Below are positions 1-7,186 of a stretch of 31,052 nt of DNA, in pieces. The first letter of the stretch is position 1, and each line of letters begins with the position of its first letter. The notes below the pieces were generated by a model that did not search any database, was not told the DNA's origin, and saw nothing but the letters and a program-made list of their open reading frames with translations. The stretch spans positions 1-31,052 of the forward strand of contig DAIUBN010000012.1 of assembly GCA_036846645.1 (NCBI GenBank), read 5' to 3'. Both the position numbers and the translations under genes were made by a program. Source of the DNA: JAAYUD01 sp036846645 (GTDB taxonomy: Bacteria; Bacteroidota; Bacteroidia; Bacteroidales; Bacteroidaceae).

Positions 1-601
1 GCAATTTGCCAAGAAGATTCTCTCTTGAGCCAATATGGGTATAATTTCTCATTGTAATGACAGGATAAAGAAGAATTTGAAAGTCAGGACGGGTATCGTT
101 ATCATACATATTTGCACTAGTTGCTGCTAGATGTCCACCAGCCGAAGCACCCATAATGCCAACTTCATGAGGATTGATATTCCAAGCTTTGCAATTCTGA
201 CGTGCAAGACGGATAGCCTGATGAACGTCAGCCAAAGGGATATTGTAATGCTCGTTAGGCAAGCGATACTTCAATACGATAAATGTTACATCATTAGCAT
301 TCATCCAACTTGCCATATCGTGACCTTCGTAGGTTACACATTCACCCATATATCCACCTCCAGGGCACATGATAATGGCTTTACTACCTGGTTTGGAAGA
401 AGGATAGACAGTCATTGAAGCTTTAGAAATGTTCACAATGAAATTGGGTGCTGTACGCACTTCATCACCTTTCAAACCATTTTCTTCTGATACTCCATCA
501 GGCCAAAGGTTGACAACAATAGGTTTCTGTGCCATCAACACTGATGGCACAGATATAAGAAATAATAAGATGAATCTTTTAATAGAAATATTCAATTTCA
601 T
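1..601 (-). CDS. Secreted alpha/beta hydrolase (esterase-like), 3' end cut by window edge
   Basis: About 200 residues are visible, reading off the left edge. The start ATG is at 601-599 and the first ~25 residues form a Sec signal peptide ending LMAQ, so the protein is probably periplasmic. The motif CPGGGYMGE at ~79-87 matches the oxyanion-hole region of the HSL/acetylxylan-esterase type. GASAGGHLA at ~151-159 is the nucleophile elbow, with Ser153 as the expected catalytic serine. The Asp and His of the triad would lie beyond the window. In this family the substrates are usually short acyl esters, often on plant or host glycans; the exact substrate cannot be told. Its start overlaps the stop of the OPT transporter gene as ATGA, so translation is probably coupled and the two are co-transcribed. 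The family call is firm and the substrate unknown. Confidence 0.85.
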   Translation of the reverse strand, partial: MKLNISIKRFILLFLISVPSVLMAQKPIVVNLWPDGVSEENGLKGDEVRTAPNFIVNISKASMTVYPSSKPGSKAIIMCPGGGYMGECVTYEGHDMASWMNANDVTFIVLKYRLPNEHYNIPLADVHQAIRLARQNCKAWNINPHEVGIMGASAGGHLAATSANMYDNDTRPDFQILLYPVITMRNYTHIGSRENLLGKL

Positions 602-2577
602 TTTTTTGTTGATTTTACAAAGAACCAGATTAATGCGATATAAGCTATCAACGAAGCCAATTCTGAAAGTGGATTGGCAAGCCAGCCTTCATTAATAATA
701 TTGATACCACAGAAACGCATAATGGCACTGACAACACCCATCAAAGCACCGCCGGCAATGAAACCTGATGCAATGAGAGTACCTTTCTCGCCCCGCTCTT
801 TATTGACTGCAACATCTTTTGTACGACTTGTAACGTACCAATTGATAGCACCACCGATAACCAATGGTATATTAAGTTGAATAGGAATAAACATACCTAA
901 TGCAAAAGCCAAAGCAGGAACTTTAAAGTAAGTCAAAACAATAGCCAGCACAGCACCGATAGCATAGAGCAACCAAGGAGCACCGGCTCCATTCATCAAT
1001 GGTTCGATAACAGCTGCCATAGCATTGGCTTGTGGAGCAGCAAGTTGTCCGGTTGTGAAACCGTATGTCTTATTCAATATTATCATTACACCACCAACAG
1101 TAGCAGCCGATACCAAAGTACCAAGGAACTTCCATGTCTGTTGTTTGGCCGGAGTAGTGCCAAGCCAGTAACCAATCTTCAAATCGGTGATGAAACCACC
1201 CGCCATAGACAATGCGGTACAAACTACACCACCCATAATGAGAGCGGCAAGCATACCAGCCGGACCTTTCAATCCAACAGCAACCATCACCACAGAAGCC
1301 AATATCAAAGTCATCAATGTCATACCCGAAACAGGATTCGAACCAACAATGGCGATAGCATTAGCTGCAACAGTAGTAAAGAGGAAAGCAATAATGGTGA
1401 CCAATAAGATGCCAGCAATAGTAAACAGAATATTTCCACCCATCACACCGAAGTAGAAGAATAGCAATACCAATATAATAGTAACGATAGAGCCTACTGC
1501 AATAATCTTCATCGACAAATCACGATTGGTGCGTTGTACAGCTTCTTGAGTTGCACCTTTGCCTTTCATTTCTTTGGCAGCGAGTCCGACAGCACTACGA
1601 ATAATGCCCCAAGACTTCACAATACCAATAATACCAGCCATGGCGATACCACCAATACCGATACTCTTACCGTATGCCTTAAAGATATCTTCGGGGCTCA
1701 TTGCTCCAACAGCCTGAGTGATACTCGGATCCCACATATTGAGTACAGTATCATGGAAGATATAAGACATACCCGGAACGATGATCCACCAAACGCTGAG
1801 AGAACCTATAACGATAATAGAAGCATATTTCAAGCCGATGATATAACCTAAACCAAGAACTGCGGCACCGGTATTGACTTTGAATACCAACTTCGCTTTG
1901 TCGGCTACAAAAGTTCCCCATTCGCAAACACGAGTAGTGAAACACTCATTCCACCAACCGAAAGTAGCAACAATAAAATCATAAAGTCCACCAACAAGAC
2001 CAGCTATCAACAACGGTTTAGCTTGATTGCCACCTTTCTCACCCGACACTAGCACCTGAGTAGTAGCCGTCGCTTCGGGGAAAGGATATTTGCCGTGCAT
2101 ATCGCTGACAAAGTATTTTCTAAAAGGTATGAGAAAAAGAATGCCAAGTATACCACCGAGGAGAGAACTAAGAAATACTTGAATGAAAGAAACACTCATC
2201 TCCGGATATTTGGCCTGCAAAATATATATGGCAGGTAAAGTAAAGATAGCACCAGCAACAATAACGCCAGAACAAGCACCGATACTCTGAATGATGACAT
2301 TCTCGCCCAATGAATTCTTACGTTTTGCAGCACTAGATACTCCGACAGCAATGATTGCTATAGGGATAGCAGCTTCGAACACCTGTCCAACTTTTAATCC
2401 TAGATAAGCAGCGGCTGCCGAAAACAATACCGCCATACAAATACCCCAAGAGACCGACCAGCCATTCACTTCGGGATAATTCTTTCCCGGATCCATAATA
2501 GGATGATAGGTTTCACCCGGTTTCAGCTCACGAAAAGCATTATCAGGCAGATTGACTGCCTTCTTCTCATCTTCCAT
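598..2577 (-). CDS. OPT-family oligopeptide/metal-chelate transporter
   Basis: A 659-residue integral membrane protein with about 14-16 hydrophobic segments across its whole length and almost no soluble domain. It has the size and character of the OPT (oligopeptide transporter) family, which imports small peptides or metal-siderophore chelates by proton symport. Visible landmarks are the N-terminal NGWSVSWGICMAVLFSAAAA, an early GLKVGQVFEAAIP segment, KYPFPEATATTQVL in the first third, and GSNPVSGMTL in the second half; these fit the bacterial OPT branch. The ATG at 2577 gives a normal N-terminus. The gene lies 65 nt downstream of queC with no terminator seen between them, and its TGA overlaps the next ATG (the hydrolase). 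No TAnnTTTG element was found just upstream, so it may be transcribed from the queC promoter. The transported substrate is not predictable. Confidence 0.9.
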   Translation of the reverse strand: MEDEKKAVNLPDNAFRELKPGETYHPIMDPGKNYPEVNGWSVSWGICMAVLFSAAAAYLGLKVGQVFEAAIPIAIIAVGVSSAAKRKNSLGENVIIQSIGACSGVIVAGAIFTLPAIYILQAKYPEMSVSFIQVFLSSLLGGILGILFLIPFRKYFVSDMHGKYPFPEATATTQVLVSGEKGGNQAKPLLIAGLVGGLYDFIVATFGWWNECFTTRVCEWGTFVADKAKLVFKVNTGAAVLGLGYIIGLKYASIIVIGSLSVWWIIVPGMSYIFHDTVLNMWDPSITQAVGAMSPEDIFKAYGKSIGIGGIAMAGIIGIVKSWGIIRSAVGLAAKEMKGKGATQEAVQRTNRDLSMKIIAVGSIVTIILVLLFFYFGVMGGNILFTIAGILLVTIIAFLFTTVAANAIAIVGSNPVSGMTLMTLILASVVMVAVGLKGPAGMLAALIMGGVVCTALSMAGGFITDLKIGYWLGTTPAKQQTWKFLGTLVSAATVGGVMIILNKTYGFTTGQLAAPQANAMAAVIEPLMNGAGAPWLLYAIGAVLAIVLTYFKVPALAFALGMFIPIQLNIPLVIGGAINWYVTSRTKDVAVNKERGEKGTLIASGFIAGGALMGVVSAIMRFCGINIINEGWLANPLSELASLIAYIALIWFFVKSTKK

Positions 2578-2642
2578 AATATTTTAAATTTAAGTTTATG
2601 GGTTTATATTAAAATTAATTCTCTCTATAATATATTAATGTA

Positions 2643-3299
2643 TCAATCGTCATATTCCGTGGTATCAACTATTCCGGCACCACGTAATGCTTCGCGGCGT
2701 TCTACACAAGTCCCGCATTTTCCACAATGTTTGTCTAGACCTTTATAACACGACCATGTTTCGGCATAATTAATACCAAGTTCCTTACCATGACAAGCAA
2801 TATCTGTCTTAGTAATAGTAGTATAGGGCGCCAGCAGTTTGATATGTTTGAAAGTACCGCGCTGCATCGTCTCATTCATTGAATCGATGAATGAAGTACG
2901 GCAGTCAGGATAAATAGTATGATCACCAAAATGATTGGCAATCATCACATTCTCCAAATCGTAACTTTCGGCAATACCACAAGCTATAGACAACATAATA
3001 CCGTTGCGAAAAGGAACAACAGTCGACTTCATATTATCACTCGAATAATGACCTTCGGGAATAGCATTGGCACCTTCTAGCAGGGAACTTTTAAAATAGT
3101 CATGTATAAAATGAAGAGGAATTACAATATGTTTGATTCCTAATCTATCGCAATGAAGTTTGGCAAAAGGAATTTCTTTTGCATTATGATTAGCACCATA
3201 GTCGAAAGAAACGGCTAAGGCAATCTGTTTTTGATATTCATAAAGCATGGTTACGCTGTCCATGCCGCCACTTAATATTAATAATGAATCTTTTTTCAT
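2643..3299 (-). CDS. queC: 7-cyano-7-deazaguanine synthase QueC
   Basis: A 218-residue enzyme that converts 7-carboxy-7-deazaguanine to preQ0 with ATP and ammonia, in cytoplasmic queuosine biosynthesis. The N-terminal PP-loop SGGMDS (residues ~10-15) binds ATP. The C-terminal cysteine cluster CYKGLDKHCGKCGTCVERRE is the zinc site of QueC. An open frame extends upstream to 3335, but I chose the ATG at 3299 for two reasons: it gives the standard MKKDSLLILSGG start, and the promoter element TATCTTTG (3306-3313) lies inside the longer frame. That leaves almost no leader. No other queuosine genes are in the window. Confidence 0.95.
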   Translation of the reverse strand: MKKDSLLILSGGMDSVTMLYEYQKQIALAVSFDYGANHNAKEIPFAKLHCDRLGIKHIVIPLHFIHDYFKSSLLEGANAIPEGHYSSDNMKSTVVPFRNGIMLSIACGIAESYDLENVMIANHFGDHTIYPDCRTSFIDSMNETMQRGTFKHIKLLAPYTTITKTDIACHGKELGINYAETWSCYKGLDKHCGKCGTCVERREALRGAGIVDTTEYDD

Positions 3300-3305
3300 A
3301 AGGGG

Positions 3306-3336
3306 CAAAGATAATGCAAACCGAGTGCAATACAAA
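3306..3336 (-). promoter_or_regulatory. Promoter of queC, consensus -33/-7 pair
   Basis: On the minus strand TTTG (3336-3333), 19 nt, then TATCTTTG (3313-3306) match the Bacteroidetes primary-sigma consensus. The predicted transcription start falls within about 0-3 nt of the queC ATG at 3299. Confidence 0.75.
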
Positions 3337-3480
3337 ATAAATGAGGAACGAAATTAATTTTTATGCGTGGCGAAGTTTATCTTACTTCATTTTAGTCATC
3401 TTTTACTAAATAATATGAAACGCTAATTCCATTTGCACTAAATTAATAAAAATAAAATACCAGATATAAAGATTATTCCC

Positions 3481-3488
3481 TATCTTCG
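3481..3488 (+). promoter_or_regulatory. Probable -7 element of the FMN-binding protein gene
   Basis: TATCTTCG is one base off TAnnTTTG and lies 29 nt before the ATG at 3518. I saw no convincing TTTG at the -33 position. The 218-nt gap between the divergent queC and this gene holds nothing else I can name. Confidence 0.45.
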
Positions 3489-3517
3489 CAGCCGCAAACA
3501 TTAAATAATTAAGTAAA

Positions 3518-4027
3518 ATGAAAAAGATAATTTTAAGTGTCACCTTAGCTTTATTTGCTTTCTGCGGAACATTCGCACAGAGAGATGGTGGACGTATGCC
3601 ACAACAAAAAGCAGCATCTCCATTAGAAATTGTTCAGAAAGTATATCCTTCGGCAACAAAAATAGTTACTATCAATGATGTATGGAGTAAGGCAGTTGAC
3701 AAAAAAGGCAAAGTACTAGGTTATGCTGTCAATAGTACCGATTATACTAAAGATGTACGTGGTTTCAGAGGTCCCGTACCGGTATTGATTGTAACAGATA
3801 AAGCTCAGAAAGTAAAGAAAGTAGCTATTCTCGAGAATCACGAGACACCACAATATCTTTCTAAAATAGCTAAAGCCGGACTATTGGATAAATGGAATGG
3901 AAAAACGATCAAACAATTGAATAGTACCGAGGTTGATGCAGTAACTGGTGCCACTTTCTCTAGCAAAGCCATAATCAAGAATGTTCAGACAATGGGCAAA
4001 AAGGCAAGCGCAAAGAAACCTAAATAA
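3518..4027 (+). CDS. Secreted FMN-binding (flavinylated) domain protein
   Basis: A 169-residue protein with a Sec signal peptide (residues ~1-20, ending TFAQ), so periplasmic or surface-exposed. The mature part is a single FMN_bind domain of the RnfG/NqrC/NosR type. Near the C-terminus, DAVTGATFSS matches the flavinylation motif [S/T]GAT-x-[S/T], whose Thr is joined to FMN through a phosphoester by ApbE. The C-terminus is a lysine-rich tail. Such small proteins act as extracytoplasmic electron carriers. No ApbE, Rnf/Nqr subunit or reductase gene lies nearby, so its electron partner is unknown. The gene has its own leader and a strong terminator 39 nt after the stop, so it is probably monocistronic. 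Confidence 0.85.
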   Translation: MKKIILSVTLALFAFCGTFAQRDGGRMPQQKAASPLEIVQKVYPSATKIVTINDVWSKAVDKKGKVLGYAVNSTDYTKDVRGFRGPVPVLIVTDKAQKVKKVAILENHETPQYLSKIAKAGLLDKWNGKTIKQLNSTEVDAVTGATFSSKAIIKNVQTMGKKASAKKPK

Positions 4028-4065
4028 GGAAATAAGATAAGTAGAATAATCTCTACATTACAATA

Positions 4066-4102
4066 AAGAAGATGTATCGAAGCTGATACATCTTCTTTTT
4101 TT
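4066..4102 (+). terminator. Rho-independent terminator after the FMN-binding gene
   Basis: A perfect 13-bp stem (4066-4078 with 4085-4097) and a 6-nt loop are followed by a T run to 4102. The core GATGTATC/GATACATC is shared with the terminator on the other side of this intergenic region (4674-4713). Confidence 0.9.
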
Positions 4103-4105
4103 ATG

Positions 4106-4138
4106 CTCCTACGACTTTCACCTGGTCTTATCTTCAGT
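4106..4138 (+). repeat. Left terminal inverted repeat
   Basis: 33 nt beginning CTCCTACGACTTTCA and ending TTATCTTCAGT. It is the inverted partner of 4628-4660; the two mismatches are one C/A and one T/G. Confidence 0.9.
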
Positions 4139-4263
4139 CCAATTCTCTATCATTCAGATTATTAATCCTGACGAAGCAATGACTTGGTATAGTATGAAGT
4201 TGTATAACGAACACACTATCAAGACGATAATACTAGCAGCGGAAAAGCGAAGGCCGAAACACA

Positions 4264-4311
4264 CCAAGTCTCGGAGGGCTATGATATTTGAATCGTAGGC
4301 CGATGAGACTT
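4264..4311 (+). repeat. Imperfect hairpin with AAGTCTC/GAGACTT base
   Basis: AAGTCTC near 4265-4271 pairs with GAGACTT (4305-4311). GGGCTATGAT inside pairs imperfectly with ATCGTAGGCC, closing a short A/T loop around 4286-4291. Confidence 0.6.
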
Positions 4312-4327
4312 CAATCGAGAGCCTTCA

Positions 4328-4359
4328 CTCCAAGTCTCGTCAGCTGATGAGACTTGGAG
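4328..4359 (+). repeat. Hairpin with 11-bp perfect stem
   Basis: CTCCAAGTCTC (4328-4338) is exactly complementary to GAGACTTGGAG (4349-4359). The intervening ten bases contain the palindrome TCAGCTGA, so the stem could extend past a G-T pair. There is no T run on either side, so it is not a typical terminator. Confidence 0.8.
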
Positions 4360-4407
4360 AATATGCTGATGAGAATAGACTCTACACACCTCAAGAAGAC
4401 AGGGAAA

Positions 4408-4505
4408 AATCGTATGGAAGTTTATAAATATTCTTCTGTATGTTTCACTGAAAACTTCTTAAAGTATTTGTAAATACTTCCATACGATTCATTTGAAACA
4501 TACAG
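4408..4505 (+). repeat. Two interleaved perfect inverted repeats (pseudoknot-capable)
   Basis: AATCGTATGGAAGT (4408-4421) is complementary to 4476-4489, 14 of 14. CTGTATGTTTCA (4436-4447) is complementary to 4494-4505, 12 of 12. The order is A, B, A', B', so both stems can form together only as a pseudoknot, or they are alternative folds. Confidence 0.85.
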
Positions 4506-4627
4506 GAGAAAATCTCATCGGGCAATACCAAAATATTATTTCATTGAAAAAGAGCTATTTATACACTATTCGACTATACCAAGTCAAGGCCGTTCCAAGC
4601 ATATCTCACTGATAGAAAACTCTTTCC

Positions 4628-4660
4628 ACTGAAGATAAGGCCAGATGAAAGTCGTAGGAG
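4628..4660 (-). repeat. Right terminal inverted repeat
   Basis: 33 nt starting ACTGAAGATAAGGCC and ending GTCGTAGGAG; inverted copy of 4106-4138 with 31 of 33 positions identical. Confidence 0.9.
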
Positions 4661-4673
4661 TAAAATGACTCAT

Positions 4674-4713
4674 AAAAACAAGATAGGATGCATCGGTCTG
4701 ATACATCCTATCT
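4674..4713 (-). terminator. Rho-independent terminator after the DUF5606 gene
   Basis: Stem 4681-4694 with 4700-4713: 14 pairs on the minus strand including one G-U. On the minus strand it is followed by a T-rich run (4678-4674). It lies 33 nt beyond the stop of the minus-strand gene at 4747. Confidence 0.85.
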
Positions 4714-4746
4714 CTTGTTATATGAATACAGCTACCAATCAAAAAA

Positions 4747-5274
4747 CTATTCTTCTGCTTTCTTAGCTTTTGGAGTTTTTGCTTTAGTAGCCTTTTTAGG
4801 TTTTGTTTCTTCTTTCACTTCTTCAACAGGAGCAGCTTCTTGAGCAGGTTCTTCTTGAGCTTCCTCTTGTTTATCTAACGATTCATCGTGAAAATCGGTG
4901 ATACCATTATTAATCATCAAGTTGTACCACTGAACAATCTTCTTGATATCAGAAGGATAAACTCTATCGCGATCAAAATTGGGAAGGACACCTTCCAAGA
5001 AGTTCTCCAAATCGTCTTTAGATGCTTTTTTATAATCTAAATCGATAACACCTCCGTTATATTTAACCTTGATATCTTCGAAAAGAGAGCTCAATGGTTT
5101 GTCATCACTATCGGTATAGATAGCGATATCTCCCAAAGATACAACATTGTCATGATTGTAGATTGGAATTCTTTTTTGATCGATAATTGATTCAACTATA
5201 AGCATGCTCTTACCACGAGATACGAGCTTATATAAACCGGGTTTACCCGATACTGAAAGAATATTCTTTATCAT
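4747..5274 (-). CDS. DUF5606-family protein with Lys/Glu-rich tail
   Basis: A 175-residue protein conserved in Bacteroidetes; function unknown. The N-terminus, beginning MIKNILSVSGKPGLYKLVSR, is the recognisable DUF5606 pattern (residues ~1-130), with no signal peptide or membrane segment, so it is cytoplasmic. The last ~45 residues are low-complexity: Glu/Ala-rich, then Lys/Ala/Thr repeats of the type KKATKAKTPKAKK, resembling basic nucleic-acid-binding tails. I start it at the ATG at 5274. The frame stays open upstream, but a consensus promoter (5305-5336) lies inside that extension. A strong terminator follows, so it is monocistronic. Confidence 0.85.
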   Translation of the reverse strand: MIKNILSVSGKPGLYKLVSRGKSMLIVESIIDQKRIPIYNHDNVVSLGDIAIYTDSDDKPLSSLFEDIKVKYNGGVIDLDYKKASKDDLENFLEGVLPNFDRDRVYPSDIKKIVQWYNLMINNGITDFHDESLDKQEEAQEEPAQEAAPVEEVKEETKPKKATKAKTPKAKKAEE

Positions 5275-5304
5275 AATAAATTCATTTTTGTTTGAAACGA
5301 GGGT

Positions 5305-5336
5305 CAAAGATAGTGCAAGCTTAGCGAAATAGCAAA
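5305..5336 (-). promoter_or_regulatory. Promoter of the DUF5606 gene
   Basis: On the minus strand TTTG (5336-5333), 20 nt, TATCTTTG (5312-5305). This is a full match to the Bacteroidetes consensus and gives a leader of about 25 nt. Confidence 0.8.
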
Positions 5337-5419
5337 AATATACCAATTTTTTTTTGCCATGGGTCTTGAACGCAGATTACAGAAGGTTGTATACAAATTA
5401 CTTATATTCATAATAATTC

Positions 5420-5451
5420 ATTGCACAAGAAAATTAAAACAAATATCTTTG
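5420..5451 (+). promoter_or_regulatory. Promoter of the AraC-family gene
   Basis: ATTG (5420-5423), 20 nt, TATCTTTG (5444-5451). The -7 match is perfect and the -33 is one base off. The ATG follows at 5478. Confidence 0.7.
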
Positions 5452-5477
5452 CTCATACTATTTAATAAGAAGAAAAC

Positions 5478-6377
5478 ATGGAAGGTATCCGACATTTCAA
5501 AACTGTTGATGAATATAATAAGATGATGGGAGTAGAGACACTTCACCCATTGGTCTCGGTTATAGATTTTTCGAAGACCACTTATAATGAAAACTTCCCT
5601 TTGGGACACAGTTATGGATTCTATATGATATTTCTGAAAGATATAAAATGTGGCGACCTGAAATATGGTAAGAATTATTATGATTATCAAGAAGGGACAT
5701 TGGTATTCATGGCCCCCGAACAAATTATCACGATAGAGAATCGACATCCTCACCAACTTAAAGGCTGGGCTCTATTATTTCATCCCGATCTATTGCGTGG
5801 CACCATGCTGGGAAAATCCATGCGCAACTATTCTTTCTTCTCTTACGAAGTATCAGAAGCTTTGCATTTGTCAGATCAGGAAAGAAACATTGTTTTAGAA
5901 TGTTTCGCCAATATCAAGACAGAACTCAATCATAGTATCGACAATCATACACAGCGACTTATCGTTTCTAATATCGAACTATTTTTAAACTATTGTACCC
6001 GTTTCTACGAACGTCAGTTTATTACAAGAAAGAATTTAAATAGCGATATTTTAAGTCGTTTCGAAAGTTTATTAAATAGTTACTTTAAATCGGATACTCC
6101 CCAGTCATTAGGCCTTCCATCTGTAAAATACTGTGCAGATAAACTTAATCTTTCACCCAATTATTTAGGTGATTTAGTGAAGAAAGAGACAGGCAAGAGT
6201 CCGCAAGAACATATTCAAAACTATCTGATTGACGTGGCTAAAGAAAAGATGTTCGAGAAAGATAAAACGGTGAGTCAGATAGCATACGAACTAGGATTTG
6301 AATATCCTCAATATTTCAGCAGATTATTCAAGAAATGTGTAGGGATGAGCCCCAACGAATATAGAGCTGCCAACTAA
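5478..6377 (+). CDS. AraC-family transcriptional regulator
   Basis: A 299-residue cytoplasmic DNA-binding regulator. The N-terminal ~170 residues look like a cupin-type ligand-sensing domain (for example YQEGTLVFMAPEQ near residues 75-87). The C-terminal ~100 residues are a canonical AraC/XylS double helix-turn-helix: the first HTH is around KYCADKLNLSPNYLGDLVKK, and the second around VSQIAYELGFEYPQYFSRLF, ending in GMSPNEYR. Homologues in Bacteroidetes often regulate a divergent or adjacent oxidoreductase or efflux gene, but neither neighbour here is an obvious target. The ligand is unknown. It has its own promoter, and the next gene has a separate -7 element. Confidence 0.92.
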   Translation: MEGIRHFKTVDEYNKMMGVETLHPLVSVIDFSKTTYNENFPLGHSYGFYMIFLKDIKCGDLKYGKNYYDYQEGTLVFMAPEQIITIENRHPHQLKGWALLFHPDLLRGTMLGKSMRNYSFFSYEVSEALHLSDQERNIVLECFANIKTELNHSIDNHTQRLIVSNIELFLNYCTRFYERQFITRKNLNSDILSRFESLLNSYFKSDTPQSLGLPSVKYCADKLNLSPNYLGDLVKKETGKSPQEHIQNYLIDVAKEKMFEKDKTVSQIAYELGFEYPQYFSRLFKKCVGMSPNEYRAAN

Positions 6378-6416
6378 AAGGAACAACATTATAAGTACTA
6401 TTCAAGGAATTATCTC

Positions 6417-6424
6417 TATCTTTG
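6417..6424 (+). promoter_or_regulatory. -7 element of the gene at 6472
   Basis: A perfect TATCTTTG 47 nt before the ATG. The -33 position has no clear TTTG. Confidence 0.55.
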
Positions 6425-6471
6425 CATAAATTATATATAGTCTTAAAAAACAAATTAATAACAGTTCTAAT

Positions 6472-7062
6472 ATGGAAACAAAGAAACCGGTATTCTGCGA
6501 AAACGTTATAATAATCGATGTATATTTCCTTAATTTACTTGTTAAAGATATGAGGAACCACTTCGAGAAGAAGCTTGCCAGGAAGTTAGATGATACTGAT
6601 ATTCCCTGCCTTCTCGATTTTATATCATTAGATATGGGCATGAAAATTGGTAATCAAAACAAAGTATTAGTGATTTGGGTGAATGACTCTGATTGTACAG
6701 AATTGGACAATGCCAATATGAGCAACGTAGAGAAAGACTTGAATGGAAAAGCATTCGATGATAAAGTGGGCAATTTCGAAATGATTGCTGCTCCTTGCAA
6801 AGAGATGGTTTCAAGAAAGGATTTGATGCTCAACCTGATTGAATTGTTGGCAGATGCAGATGAAGTAAAGCGCATTGGCGTTTTACCAGATTGCCTCGAA
6901 TTCGAAGAAGATATATTCCATGCATTGGACAAGATAGCAAACAAAGAGACGCATCTCTTCACGGTAGATAAAGATAAGTTTAAAGCCAACAACTCAAATA
7001 TTCAATCTATATTGTTCCCTGTTTTGGCAGGAATGAACATACAAGGCAATGAATTGGAATAA
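6472..7062 (+). CDS. Bacteroidales protein of unknown function (possibly DUF6621)
   Basis: A 196-residue soluble protein with no signal peptide, no membrane segment and no recognisable catalytic motif. The start METKKPVFCENVIIIDVYFL and the overall plan resemble a small family seen in Bacteroides that I associate, from memory only, with DUF6621. It has an alpha/beta look: hydrophobic strands KVLVIWVND and IGVLPDCLEF, and an acidic middle. It follows the AraC gene on the same strand but has its own -7 element. No terminator was seen on its own strand; the next gene on this strand starts 297 nt later. Confidence 0.75.
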   Translation: METKKPVFCENVIIIDVYFLNLLVKDMRNHFEKKLARKLDDTDIPCLLDFISLDMGMKIGNQNKVLVIWVNDSDCTELDNANMSNVEKDLNGKAFDDKVGNFEMIAAPCKEMVSRKDLMLNLIELLADADEVKRIGVLPDCLEFEEDIFHALDKIANKETHLFTVDKDKFKANNSNIQSILFPVLAGMNIQGNELE

Positions 7063-7109
7063 TGCAAGTCATGATTAATGTATTAGGAAGTAGCCTCAGA
7101 ATAGGATAT

Positions 7110-7141
7110 AAAAAAGCCCTTTGAAACTAAGTCGCAGGGCT
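7110..7141 (-). terminator. Second terminator-like hairpin of the candidate small RNA (minus strand)
   Basis: AGCCCT/AGGGCT stem (7115-7120 with 7136-7141), followed on the minus strand by a run of six T (7115-7110). On the plus strand no T run follows. Confidence 0.55.
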
Positions 7142-7160
7142 CTAACCAAAAAGTTAAGGT

Positions 7161-7186
7161 AAAAAAATGGTGTACCGCTGTACACC
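7161..7186 (-). terminator. First terminator of the candidate small RNA (minus strand)
   Basis: GGTGTAC (7169-7175), four-base loop, GTACACC (7180-7186); on the minus strand an A and then seven T follow (7167-7161). Confidence 0.65.

Larger units (their letters stand above)
4106..4660. other. Structured non-coding element with 33-bp inverted ends; class unknown
   Basis: A 555-bp stretch between two convergent terminators, with no coding frame I can support. Its ends are 33-bp inverted repeats identical at 31 positions (4106-4138 and 4628-4660). Inside are a perfect 14-bp inverted repeat (4180-4193 with 4573-4586), two hairpins (4264-4311 and 4328-4359), and two interleaved inverted repeats (4408-4505). 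A core like GATGAGACTTGG recurs in both orientations. Such nesting is not expected by chance. It could be a non-autonomous mobile element (MITE-like), a large structured RNA, or a recombination site. I see no clear target-site duplication and no promoter, so the direction, if transcribed, is unknown. Confidence 0.7.

Noticed and set aside
131..695. Two plus-strand frames at the left edge
   Set aside because: Antisense to the partial hydrolase, which has a signal peptide and a GxSxG motif on the minus strand.
1030..1456. Overlapping plus-strand open frames
   Set aside because: Shadows of the OPT transporter, which has a continuous, recognisable membrane protein frame.
4103..4675. CRISPR-like or tandem repeat array
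   Set aside because: The repeats are inverted and irregular in spacing, with no equal-length spacers.
4066..4713. The two similar terminators (GATGYATC/GATACATC) as the true ends of one transposable element
   Set aside because: Each is correctly placed and oriented, with its own T run, for its own upstream gene, and outside the core the arms differ.
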